A DNA stretch of 64,000 nt, taken from the NCBI GenBank assembly GCA_024233455.1, contig JACKPP010000001.1:62001-126000 (forward strand). Direction: 5' to 3'. The notes under the pieces were generated by a model. It saw only the letters and a program-made list of their open reading frames with translations, was not told where the DNA came from and ran no database searches. The DNA comes from Chlamydiales bacterium (lineage in GTDB: Bacteria; Chlamydiota; Chlamydiia; Chlamydiales; JACKPQ01). The first letter of the stretch is position 1. Each line of letters opens with the position of its first letter. The position numbers and the translations under genes were made by a program. Of the stretch, positions 15,956 to 24,835 are shown piece by piece.

Positions 15956-18900
15956 ATGAAACAAGATAAAATCGTGCTCAAGAATGTGCGGGTTCACAAC
16001 CTCAAGGGGGTAGACCTGGTGCTAGAGCCGCATCAGCTGATTGTATTTACCGGGGTGTCGGGCTCTGGTAAATCCTCACTTGCTTTTGACACCATTTACG
16101 TAGAGGGGCAACGGCGCTATGTCGAGTCGCTATCTACGCAAGCTAGACGTTCACTTGGCGATCAACTGAGTAAACCCGATGCTGAGGTGATCACCGGCAT
16201 CTCTCCTACCATTGCTATCGAACAAAAAACTGTGGGCCACAACCCTAGATCGTCGGTTGGCACCATGACCGGTATCCACGATTTTTTGCGGGTGCTCTAC
16301 GCCAGAGAAGGCATCGCTCACTGCCCCGAAAGCGGCGAACAGGTTACTCCCCAAAGTACTCAGCAGATTTTGTCGGTTATTGAAAGCTTTAAGAAAGGAA
16401 GCAAAATACTCTTTTTAGCCCCGCATACCAAGGGAAAAAAAGGAGAATTCAAAGAAACTTTTGAAGAGCTCCTTCGCAAAGGCTTTATGCGGATTCGACT
16501 CGATGGAAAGCTGGTGGATTTGAATGAAGACATCTCGGTTGATCCTAAAACTGCCCACGATATCGATTTAGTGGTCGACCGCATTGTCCTTGATGATATG
16601 GATAGAGTCCGCGAAGCCACAACGTACGCCTTGGAACTTGGCCAGGGTGTGATGAGTGTCTTGGTTAATGATGAAGAGATGTTGTTTTCTCAACACGCCT
16701 ACTCCAAAAAATCGGGTAAATCCTACCCTGCTTTAGAGCCGCACGATTTTTCCTTTAACCACCCTAGCGGCATGTGCCCCACCTGTCAAGGATTGGGGCA
16801 TACGCTAGACTTTGATATCGATAAGGTCATCGATGAGGATAAGAGCATTGCGCAAGATTGCTGCAGTCTTGCCGGCTCGTACCAAACGGTACGCTGGGGC
16901 AATATTTATGCTAATCTTGCTAATCTTTATAATTTCAGTGTCGATACTCCTTGGAAAGATCTTTCTAGTAGCGCTCAGAAGGTGTTTTTGCACGGTGTGC
17001 GAAAAAAATGGCTACGCATGCGTTTTGTCCATCCTGACACAGGGAAAACATGGACCGATTATGTCTCGTGGAAAGGCGTATTTCACGAGGCCAAAAAACG
17101 GTACCAAGAGGCCAAGTCAGATAAATACCGTGCTAAAATGCAGGAGCTCATGACCGATAGTGTTTGTCCCGACTGTCATGGTGTGCGGATTAAACCCTAC
17201 CCTGCAGCAACCCTGCTCGGAAATAAGCGTATCCACGAGTTAAACGCCATGCCCATCAGCGCAGTTTTACCCTATATCGAAAATCTTCCTCAAACACCCG
17301 TTAGCAAGGACTTGATTCAAGAAATTGTGCGCCGTCTACGTTATTTGACCAACGTGGGCCTGGGCTATTTAACATTAGAACGTACCGCTCCCACACTTTC
17401 TGGCGGAGAAGGTCAACGCGTAAGGCTAGCATCCCAGATTGGATCGGGATTGGTAGGAGCTACCTACGTGCTAGATGAACCCTCAATCGGTCTGCACCCC
17501 TCAGATCACCTAAAACTACTAAAAACCCTTTGTGATTTGCGTGATCGGGGCAACACGGTCATTGTTGTCGAACACGATGAAGACACTATTCGAGCAGCCG
17601 ACACCATTGTCGATGTGGGCCCAGGAGCTGGCTCTATGGGTGGTCAAATTATGGCTGTTGGAGATGCCAATGACATTATTAAGGCCAAGGATTCGCTAAC
17701 CGGCCAGTACCTTTCTCGTAAAAAAACAATCCCTATCCCTCCAAAACGCTCAGTTGAAAAAGACGGTATTAAAATCCGCGGAGCCTCTCACAATAACCTG
17801 CAAAGTATCGACGTCGATATTCCCCTAAAGGGATTTATTGCCGTTACAGGGGTTTCAGGCGCTGGTAAATCGTCGCTGATCACCGATACGCTCTACCCGG
17901 CCCTGTCCAATGAACTGATGCGCTCAGAGCTAAAGGTTGGTAAACATAGATCTATTTCAGGCATCGAAAAAGTCGATAAAATCATCGCTATCGATCAGTC
18001 GCCTATCGGCCGTACACCACGATCCAACGCTGCAACCTACATCAAGCTCTTTGATGATATCCGCGATTTGTTTTCTAAACTTCCGGATAGTAAAGCGTAT
18101 GGCTTTACTGCCGGAAGATTCAGCTTCAATGTCAAGGAGGGCTCCTGCCCCTATTGCAAAGGCATCGGCATGATTAAAATCGATATGGATTTTATGGAAG
18201 ATGTCTGGAAAAAATGTGAAACGTGTAATGGCCAACGTTTCGATCATGAAACCCTCTCAGTCACCTACAAAGAGAAAAATATCTTCGAAGTTTTGGAGAT
18301 GGCAGTAGAAGATGCCCATAGCTTTTTTGAAGCCATCCCGGCAATTTATCATAAGCTGACTATGCTCAAGCGAGTAGGCCTTGACTATCTCACTCTCGGC
18401 CAGCCATCTACCACTCTTTCCGGTGGGGAAGCACAACGGATCAAATTGGCTAAAGAACTCGTGCGCCCATCTACGGGCAGCACGTTTTACATCCTCGATG
18501 AGCCCACGACAGGACTTCACTTTGAAGACTGTCGCAAGCTCATCGAAGTGCTCCATGCTCTAGTTGATCAAGGAAATACCGTCCTTGTCATTGAACATAA
18601 CATGGAACTGGTTAAAACCGCCGATTGGGTAATCGATATTGAAAATGGAAGGCTTAACGCTAGCGCCCCTCCAGAAAAGCTTAAAAATTCACCCACAGCT
18701 ACTGCTCTCAAGGACGTTTTTCATCCCCAACCGATCAAAATTCAAAAACTCAAATCCACCCTTTCACCCATTACCGAAATCACCGTTGAAGGAGCCTCAC
18801 AGCATAATTTAAAGCGTATTTCAACTACCTTTCCGCGGGGACAAATTTCGGTCTGCACCGGCCCATCGGGTTCAGGTAAAACCTCGCTGGTTTTTGACAC

Positions 18901-21475
18901 TATCTACGCCGAAGGGCAAAGACGCTACGTTGACAGCCTATCTCCGTATGCCCGAACCTTTGTTAAACAAATGCCCAAACCCAAAGTTGACCACATCGAG
19001 GGGCTTTCGCCAGCTATTGCCATTGAACAAAAACACCATGCGGGTAATCCTAGGTCAACTGTTGGCACTATGACTGAAATTTACGACTATCTGCGCATTC
19101 TATACACCTACTTAGGAATCGCCTATTGCCCTGAAACAGGAGACGAAATCAAAGCTATCAGCAAAGACTACGTGGTAGAGAAACTCCTTAAACTACCGAC
19201 TAATACTAAGCTGCAAATTCTAGCGCCTATTCCAGTGAAAGCAGGCACCGATTTCCAAGCGCTTTGCGATAAACTACAAAAGCAAGGCTTTTTGCGTGTC
19301 CGCTTTAACGGCGCATTTTACGAGCTTGGCGATCAGATCCCTTACGAATCGGGACGCAAATGCACACTAGAGCTCGTTGTCGACCGCCTTATTATCAAAT
19401 CCACCGTTAAAGGCCGCCTTTATGAGGCTGTATCCACTGCAACGGCCATCGCCGGAGGGCAGCTGACTGCGGCAACGCCCGATCAGGACCACTTCTTCAA
19501 TCTGGCCTTTGCCGTAGAAAAAACCGGCCGCTCCTACCCCCCAATTACACCACATACGTTTTCTTTTAACACCGAAGCTGGCGCCTGTCCTGACTGCACC
19601 GGCTTGGGCTTTCAGTGGGGAGCCAACCTGGAGGAATTTCCCGAGCTACTCGACCTCACTCCCATCGAACTCATTGCCGATATTTGGGGCAGCGAGCTTA
19701 CTAGATCTGGCTTGGCTCTTTTGCGCGAGCTATTAAAACAACAAAACATCGATCCCAAAGCCCCTCTTTCTCACCTCTCTTCTGAAGCCCTGCATTTTTT
19801 CTTCCGCGGCTCAGAAAAAACCCTTGAGCACGATGGTCTTGCAGTCAGCTGGCAAGGTCTCAACATTACCCTGGCCAAAGCCGCCAAAGCCGCCCACAGC
19901 AATATCAAACGCTACCTAACACCGCTTATGAAGCAAACCGAATGCCTATCGTGCAAGGGCGCGCGCCTCTCTGCGCTTGCCAGAGGCGTACGTATTGGCA
20001 AAACCTCTCTCCCAGAGCTTTGTGCTATGCCCCTTTCTGAGGCCAAAACCTTTATCCAAAAACTTAAAACCACCAAAATTCTCTCTGAAACGCACGCTCA
20101 GCTGCTTGGACGCATGCAATTTTTAATCGACATTGGACTGCACTATTTATCTCTCCATCGCAGCGCACCTACCCTCTCAGGTGGTGAAGCCCAGCGCATT
20201 CAGCTGGCGCGTCAGCTTGGCAGCGGCTTAACCGGATGCCTCTACGTGCTCGATGAACCCACCATCGGCCTGCACCCCCACAACAACCACCTGCTCAACG
20301 ACGCCCTCATCCGCCTCAAAAACTTAGGCAACACGCTGCTACTTGTCGAACACGATCCGCTTACCATGCAAATTGCCGACCGTATCTACGACTTTGGCCC
20401 TAAAGCCGGCAGACTTGGCGGTAAACTCACCTTCGCTGGTACTCTGTCCCAAATCAAAAAATCAGACTCTTTGACTGGCGCATACCTTTCGGGGGAAAAA
20501 AACATCCCTGTTCCGAAAAAACGCCGTCCTATCCAAGACACCTTCCCCATCTGCAATGCCAAAACCCACAACCTAAAAAATATATCTCTCGATATCCCTA
20601 AAAACCTCTTCGTCTGCCTAACTGGCCTCTCCGGTTCAGGTAAATCCACCCTGATGCACGATGTGATTGCCACCAAAGCCCCTGAACATTTCGATAAAAT
20701 CATCGCGCTTACCCAAAGTCCTATCGGCCACACCATCCGCGCTGATATGGCCACCTACAGCGACTTGCTCACCCCTTTGCGTCACTTTTTTGCCAGCCTA
20801 CCTGCGGCCAAAGCCAAAGGGCTGATGCCCCGTCACTTTAGCTACAACACAAAACAGGGTATGTGCTCTACTTGCTGGGGACTAGGATTTAAAAGCATCG
20901 ATTTGCAATTCCTACCACCAGTGCGCTCTCTATGTCCTTCCTGTAATGGCTATAAACTTAAACCTTTGACTCTCGATATCACCTACAAGGGCAAACACCT
21001 GGGGCATATTCTCAATCTCACAATCGACGAGGCCATCGAATTTTTGCCTCCTATTCCCAAGCTGCAAAGGCTCGTTGAAACTCTCCAATCAGTGGGGCTG
21101 GGCTATCTCAAATTTTCGCAAGAGATCCAAACGCTATCTGGTGGTGAGGCCCAGCGCCTGCGCCTTGCCCGCGAGCTCAAAGCGCGCCGCACACCTAATA
21201 CACTCTACCTCTTTGATGAACCAACCATTGGTCTGCATACCGACGATATTGCCCGGCTTCTACCCATCTTTCATGCCCTAGTCGATAAAGGCGCAAGTCT
21301 TATCATCATCGAACACAACTTAGATCTCATCAAAACGGCAGATTACGTCATTGATCTAGGCCCTGAAGCGGGTAAAGGAGGCGGCCATGTCGTAGCGCAA
21401 GGCACTCCGGAAGACATCGCCAAGTGTGATACATCATATACTGGCAAATATCTTAAAGAACTCCTTAGAAAGTGA
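15956..21475 (+). CDS. uvrA: Double UvrA, excinuclease ABC subunit A with four ABC modules
   Basis: Damage-recognition ATPase of nucleotide excision repair. At 1839 residues it is twice the usual 940, a head-to-tail fusion of two UvrA units as known in chlamydiae. Four Walker A loops are visible: GVSGSGKSS near residue 34, GVSGAGKSS near 635, GPSGSGKTS near 970 and GLSGSGKST near 1560. There are four ABC signatures (LSGGEGQR once, LSGGEAQR three times). Each half carries zinc-finger CxxC pairs, such as CPTCQGLG and CPDCHG, CPYCKG and CETCNG in the first half, and CPDCTG and CSTCWG in the second. The start fits UvrA (KNVRVHNLKGVDL). All key motifs are intact in both halves, so both may be active. 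Confidence 0.97.
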   Translation: MKQDKIVLKNVRVHNLKGVDLVLEPHQLIVFTGVSGSGKSSLAFDTIYVEGQRRYVESLSTQARRSLGDQLSKPDAEVITGISPTIAIEQKTVGHNPRSSVGTMTGIHDFLRVLYAREGIAHCPESGEQVTPQSTQQILSVIESFKKGSKILFLAPHTKGKKGEFKETFEELLRKGFMRIRLDGKLVDLNEDISVDPKTAHDIDLVVDRIVLDDMDRVREATTYALELGQGVMSVLVNDEEMLFSQHAYSKKSGKSYPALEPHDFSFNHPSGMCPTCQGLGHTLDFDIDKVIDEDKSIAQDCCSLAGSYQTVRWGNIYANLANLYNFSVDTPWKDLSSSAQKVFLHGVRKKWLRMRFVHPDTGKTWTDYVSWKGVFHEAKKRYQEAKSDKYRAKMQELMTDSVCPDCHGVRIKPYPAATLLGNKRIHELNAMPISAVLPYIENLPQTPVSKDLIQEIVRRLRYLTNVGLGYLTLERTAPTLSGGEGQRVRLASQIGSGLVGATYVLDEPSIGLHPSDHLKLLKTLCDLRDRGNTVIVVEHDEDTIRAADTIVDVGPGAGSMGGQIMAVGDANDIIKAKDSLTGQYLSRKKTIPIPPKRSVEKDGIKIRGASHNNLQSIDVDIPLKGFIAVTGVSGAGKSSLITDTLYPALSNELMRSELKVGKHRSISGIEKVDKIIAIDQSPIGRTPRSNAATYIKLFDDIRDLFSKLPDSKAYGFTAGRFSFNVKEGSCPYCKGIGMIKIDMDFMEDVWKKCETCNGQRFDHETLSVTYKEKNIFEVLEMAVEDAHSFFEAIPAIYHKLTMLKRVGLDYLTLGQPSTTLSGGEAQRIKLAKELVRPSTGSTFYILDEPTTGLHFEDCRKLIEVLHALVDQGNTVLVIEHNMELVKTADWVIDIENGRLNASAPPEKLKNSPTATALKDVFHPQPIKIQKLKSTLSPITEITVEGASQHNLKRISTTFPRGQISVCTGPSGSGKTSLVFDTIYAEGQRRYVDSLSPYARTFVKQMPKPKVDHIEGLSPAIAIEQKHHAGNPRSTVGTMTEIYDYLRILYTYLGIAYCPETGDEIKAISKDYVVEKLLKLPTNTKLQILAPIPVKAGTDFQALCDKLQKQGFLRVRFNGAFYELGDQIPYESGRKCTLELVVDRLIIKSTVKGRLYEAVSTATAIAGGQLTAATPDQDHFFNLAFAVEKTGRSYPPITPHTFSFNTEAGACPDCTGLGFQWGANLEEFPELLDLTPIELIADIWGSELTRSGLALLRELLKQQNIDPKAPLSHLSSEALHFFFRGSEKTLEHDGLAVSWQGLNITLAKAAKAAHSNIKRYLTPLMKQTECLSCKGARLSALARGVRIGKTSLPELCAMPLSEAKTFIQKLKTTKILSETHAQLLGRMQFLIDIGLHYLSLHRSAPTLSGGEAQRIQLARQLGSGLTGCLYVLDEPTIGLHPHNNHLLNDALIRLKNLGNTLLLVEHDPLTMQIADRIYDFGPKAGRLGGKLTFAGTLSQIKKSDSLTGAYLSGEKNIPVPKKRRPIQDTFPICNAKTHNLKNISLDIPKNLFVCLTGLSGSGKSTLMHDVIATKAPEHFDKIIALTQSPIGHTIRADMATYSDLLTPLRHFFASLPAAKAKGLMPRHFSYNTKQGMCSTCWGLGFKSIDLQFLPPVRSLCPSCNGYKLKPLTLDITYKGKHLGHILNLTIDEAIEFLPPIPKLQRLVETLQSVGLGYLKFSQEIQTLSGGEAQRLRLARELKARRTPNTLYLFDEPTIGLHTDDIARLLPIFHALVDKGASLIIIEHNLDLIKTADYVIDLGPEAGKGGGHVVAQGTPEDIAKCDTSYTGKYLKELLRK

Positions 21476-21501
21476 TTAACTGGCTCGGTTTGTCTGAAAG
21501 T

Positions 21502-24000
21502 TCAAGTAGCAGGCTTTGATGTGGTAGTAGATTCCAAGTGCGCTTGTGTGCTGTCTCGGATTAGCAATTCCAGTATTTTTTGCTTTTTGGGGCATTTTGA
21601 AGAGAAAGATCCGGCAGCTAACAAAGGCGTTCTCTGTCTGTTATCTTTTAATCTCATATTTGCATGCTTTACTCTGATTAAATGTTCAACTGTATCAAAT
21701 TGACTTGCCAACATCGCAAAGTGTAAGGCCGTTTGACCGGTCTTGGGATCCTGTAGATTAATATCCAACCGGCGCTCTGAGGAAGGATCGGTTAATACAT
21801 CAATTAAATCGTTCCACCCCAACCGCGCAGCATCAAAGAGGTACTGGCCCTCAAATGGTAAATCTATATGCGTTTTTAAAATACTTAATACACCCGAACA
21901 TTGCCTTTTAATTCCTAAGCTCACTGGTGAATCACCCCTATTATCCAATACTTCCCATTTAGCTTTACTCAACACTGCCTCTAAAATGAATTCGTCCAAT
22001 CCTTTTAATATAAGATAATGCAATAGGGTTCGCCCATTCCTATCTGGGATATTTAAATCGATCTTAGAAGGGGCTATACTTAATAACGCTTGCAATGCTC
22101 TTTTCTTCTGGCGTTTGGCTGCAAGAATGAGTGGTGTATCCCCCCTGATGTTTTTTTTATTAAGGTCGACAAAACTTGATAAAGCCCGTATTTTTTCAGC
22201 ACTATTATGCATAACGGCATTATGCAGCAGAGTATCGCCACTTGGGCTCATATCCTCAATATTTAGTTTTGCCCCCCTGTCTTTAAGCAGTTGAATCACC
22301 TCTTTTTTGCTAGCCCACTGAATGAGATACACACCAGTAGCATCTGGAGTGTTTAGGTCACAATTTAATTTTGCCGGCGCCAGTGACAAAAGGGCCTCCA
22401 ATGCTTTGAGGCGCCCTTGTTTTACAGCCAAAGTAAGAGGCGTTTCGCCAGCAATATTCTTTCTACTGGGGTTCACATAGTCTTGTAAAATCTGAATTTT
22501 TTCGGCATTATCTTCACAAACAGCATCGTGTAAAAGAGTATCTCCACTTTCCCTATCTGTCTCAATATCCAATTTTGCTCCAGCTTGCACCAGTGCCTCA
22601 ATGGTTTCTTTTTTGCGAGCGTATTGAATAGGGTAAAAGCCTAGGGCATCTTTAGTGTTGACTTGGCTCCTGGTAAGGGCTTTGATCTTATCAATATTCC
22701 CACATCTGACAATTTCAACGACATCAGGACAGTCTTTCTCAGAACTACCGTTAATAGGGAGTTCCCAAAAGTCCTCTATCGCTACATCTTTAGGTGCTAT
22801 TTCAGCGTCAGTTGTGTTGCAGTTACAAAAGGCCTTGAAGGCTGCTGTAACACAAGATGTAAAGCTTTTTTCGACTGGCTGTTGGGGTTTCTGAAGCTGT
22901 ATAGCATCGCCAACTGCGCCCGATGAACCTTGGTAATCTTCGATTATTTCAGCAATAGCATCGCACGTATTAGCAGCAGGTACATAGGTATCATCAACTG
23001 CCTTGCTTATAGCATCAAATACCTTCCCAGCCTGGGCACGGGTGTCTTGTTCTAACACCTTTGCATGGGCAAGAAACTCAAATTTCAATAGCTCTTTATT
23101 AGCGTCACAGCTTAAGAGCTCTTCTTGGACATCAGGCCATCCTTTGTCGGCAGCTTCTCGCTTATCCTCAGTGGTGACTGCTGGGTTATGCTTCAATAGC
23201 TCCAGTACACAAACGCGATTGCGGCGCCCAAAAGCCCAGGTCAAAGGAGATCTGCCCTGGTTATCCTTGGCATTGACATCAGCACCTGCCTGGCAAAGCT
23301 TTTCGACAATGCTGACTGGGCCATTAGCAGCTCCGTAGTGCAACGGAGTTTTGCCAGTCTTATCCTTAGGATTCAATGCTAGTTCTTCTCTCTTCAGAAG
23401 CTGTGGTAAAATCGTTTCGCAATGCTCACAGGCAAAATGCAGAGGCGAAGAGCCGTCGGGGAACGGAGAATTCACATCCACTCTAGGATCGGCAAGCAAA
23501 AGATCCAAGATCACTTTGGGACCCTCACAGCCAGCAGCCATGTTTTCAGAAAGGATTGCATTTTTAGCGGCAGCTTTATAGTTGACTAAGGCAAGACAGA
23601 TTAAAGAACGCCCTTGATCCTTTAAATCCAGGTTCACATTTTTGTCCGACATCATCACCTCCAGTAAAGTTTGTGCATCGCTGTTTTTAACGGCTTTTAG
23701 AATTGAATCTGCATCGCTCTTTTTAACGGTTTTTGGAGCTGAAGCAGTGTGGTCGGCAAAAACGATGGGATCTTTTGAATCACATTTTAATGGTTCACTA
23801 GGTAATGGCTCAGGTTGTCTAAAGCGCCACCAAATTAAACCCCCAATAATGCCTATCACCATCCCAACTGCAAAAATACTAATTGCAATTTTTTTTGTGC
23901 GGCTAAAGCCTGTTAAGTCAATGGGTTTAGGAGCTGTTGCTTGCCTCAAAGCAGTGATGATATCCATGCCAAAAAACTTAGCATATTCATCCATTCGCAT
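21502..24000 (-). CDS. Membrane-anchored ankyrin-repeat protein
   Basis: 832 residues from the ATG at 24000 (MRMDEYAKFFGMDII); the frame stays open 15 more codons to a TTG. One hydrophobic helix (IAISIFAVGMVIGIIGGLIWW) at about 36-56 is followed by basic residues. The rest is soluble. Ankyrin repeats occur in two blocks: about 170-300 (SPLHFACEHCETILPQLL, GKTPLHYGAANGPVSIVEKL) and about 430-820 (GDTLLHDAVCEDNAEKI, GETPLTLAVKQGRLKALEAL, GQTALHFAMLASQFDTVEHL). A non-repeat acidic spacer separates them. No export signal other than the single helix. It converges tail to tail with uvrA (26 bases apart). It may act at the bacterial or inclusion membrane; the target is unknown. Confidence 0.85.
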   Translation of the reverse strand: MRMDEYAKFFGMDIITALRQATAPKPIDLTGFSRTKKIAISIFAVGMVIGIIGGLIWWRFRQPEPLPSEPLKCDSKDPIVFADHTASAPKTVKKSDADSILKAVKNSDAQTLLEVMMSDKNVNLDLKDQGRSLICLALVNYKAAAKNAILSENMAAGCEGPKVILDLLLADPRVDVNSPFPDGSSPLHFACEHCETILPQLLKREELALNPKDKTGKTPLHYGAANGPVSIVEKLCQAGADVNAKDNQGRSPLTWAFGRRNRVCVLELLKHNPAVTTEDKREAADKGWPDVQEELLSCDANKELLKFEFLAHAKVLEQDTRAQAGKVFDAISKAVDDTYVPAANTCDAIAEIIEDYQGSSGAVGDAIQLQKPQQPVEKSFTSCVTAAFKAFCNCNTTDAEIAPKDVAIEDFWELPINGSSEKDCPDVVEIVRCGNIDKIKALTRSQVNTKDALGFYPIQYARKKETIEALVQAGAKLDIETDRESGDTLLHDAVCEDNAEKIQILQDYVNPSRKNIAGETPLTLAVKQGRLKALEALLSLAPAKLNCDLNTPDATGVYLIQWASKKEVIQLLKDRGAKLNIEDMSPSGDTLLHNAVMHNSAEKIRALSSFVDLNKKNIRGDTPLILAAKRQKKRALQALLSIAPSKIDLNIPDRNGRTLLHYLILKGLDEFILEAVLSKAKWEVLDNRGDSPVSLGIKRQCSGVLSILKTHIDLPFEGQYLFDAARLGWNDLIDVLTDPSSERRLDINLQDPKTGQTALHFAMLASQFDTVEHLIRVKHANMRLKDNRQRTPLLAAGSFSSKCPKKQKILELLIRDSTQAHLESTTTSKPAT

Positions 24001-24048
24001 CAAATAAATACTTTTAACCCAGCAGTAAATTTTTATTTTAATCAAGCC

Positions 24049-24054
24049 TATGAT
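24049..24054 (+). promoter_or_regulatory. -10 element of the SRP RNA gene
   Basis: TATGAT lies 14 bases before the predicted 5' end of the 4.5S RNA helix, placing a start site near 24061-24064. The upstream 30 bases are T-rich with no clear -35. Confidence 0.5.
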
Positions 24055-24067
24055 ACTATGGATAATT

Positions 24068-24163
24068 GCTGGAGGGCTTGAGAGGTGGAGAGCTTTCGAA
24101 CCAGGTCAGGACGGGAACGTAGCAGCCTTAAGATTGCTCCCAAGCTTTCAAGTCCCCTTCAGC
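24068..24163 (+). ncRNA. ffs: 4.5S signal recognition particle RNA
   Basis: The core ACCAGGTCAGGACGGGAACG followed by TAGCAGCC matches domain IV of bacterial SRP RNA (E. coli ACCAGGTCAGGTCCGGAAGGAAGCAGCC), with a GGAA tetraloop closed by ACG/CGT. The ends pair: GCTGGAGGGCTTGAGAGG at 24068 with CTTTCAAGTCCCCTTCAGC ending at 24163. A T6 run at 24164-24169 follows, so the outer stem plus T run acts as terminator. About 96 bases, the short form without an Alu domain. It binds Ffh to target membrane and secreted proteins. Its 3' arm overlaps the mazG coding end on the other strand by 36 bases. Confidence 0.93.
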
Positions 24164-24790
24164 TTTTTTCGCGGCAATGAACCGTTGCTCGTATTTTGCA
24201 AGAGTCTGACGCAAAAGAGTTTCTGGATCATGCCCATCCTTCTGACACTGATAAATAAGTTCAATAAATGCTTCTCCTAAATGATCAGAATCACGAGAAA
24301 GGAGCAGTTCTGGATGATCTTTGACGATGCGTTTTACAACTTTGGATGCGCGTGATAACGCCGGCAAATCTTTGGGAATGTCTTCGAACGGCCCCAAAAT
24401 TTTTCCTCTTTTCTCTTCCTTTTTGATTCGCTCCCAATGCATGGCAATTTCATCTTCGTGTTCGATTTGAATAGTGCCAAAAACGTGGGGGTGTCTACGA
24501 ATCAGTTTTTCCCGCAAATGATTGATAATATCGGCCAGCTGAAAGCGGTTTTCTCTTTCGGCAACTTTACCGTAGAAAACCACAGTATAGAATAGATCAC
24601 CAAGCTCTTCCAATATGTGCTGATCATCGCTATGATGAACAGCGTCTACCACCTCGTGTGCTTCCTCTAATACATAACGAGAAAGACTAGTGAATGTCTG
24701 CTTTAAATCCCAAGGACAACCATCTTGAGAATTGAGAATATCGGCAACTTCAACTAGTTCTTTAAAAGCTTTGATTGCATTTTTTTCCAT
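24128..24790 (-). CDS. mazG: Nucleoside triphosphate pyrophosphohydrolase MazG
   Basis: 220 residues from the ATG at 24790. All-alpha NTP pyrophosphatase that removes non-canonical nucleotides. Motifs are CPWDLKQTFTSLSRYVLEEA near the start, the metal-binding EEAHEVVDA and ELGDLFYTVVFYGKVAE, then a tail with HWERIKKEEK. A second repeated catalytic-type half (VVKRIVKDHPELLL, HLGEAFIELI) is weak, as in shorter MazG proteins. The last nine codons or so are antisense to the SRP RNA 3' arm. The gene diverges from the orphan gene at 24836 across 45 bases. Confidence 0.92.
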   Translation of the reverse strand: MEKNAIKAFKELVEVADILNSQDGCPWDLKQTFTSLSRYVLEEAHEVVDAVHHSDDQHILEELGDLFYTVVFYGKVAERENRFQLADIINHLREKLIRRHPHVFGTIQIEHEDEIAMHWERIKKEEKRGKILGPFEDIPKDLPALSRASKVVKRIVKDHPELLLSRDSDHLGEAFIELIYQCQKDGHDPETLLRQTLAKYEQRFIAAKKAEGDLKAWEQS

Positions 24791-24835
24791 TGGCAACTAG
24801 GATCGTATCCAAAATTGTAAGAGAAGTAAAGAAAA

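Noticed and set aside
20386..20754. 122-residue minus-strand ORF inside uvrA
   Set aside because: Antisense shadow of the fourth ABC module; composition follows uvrA codons.
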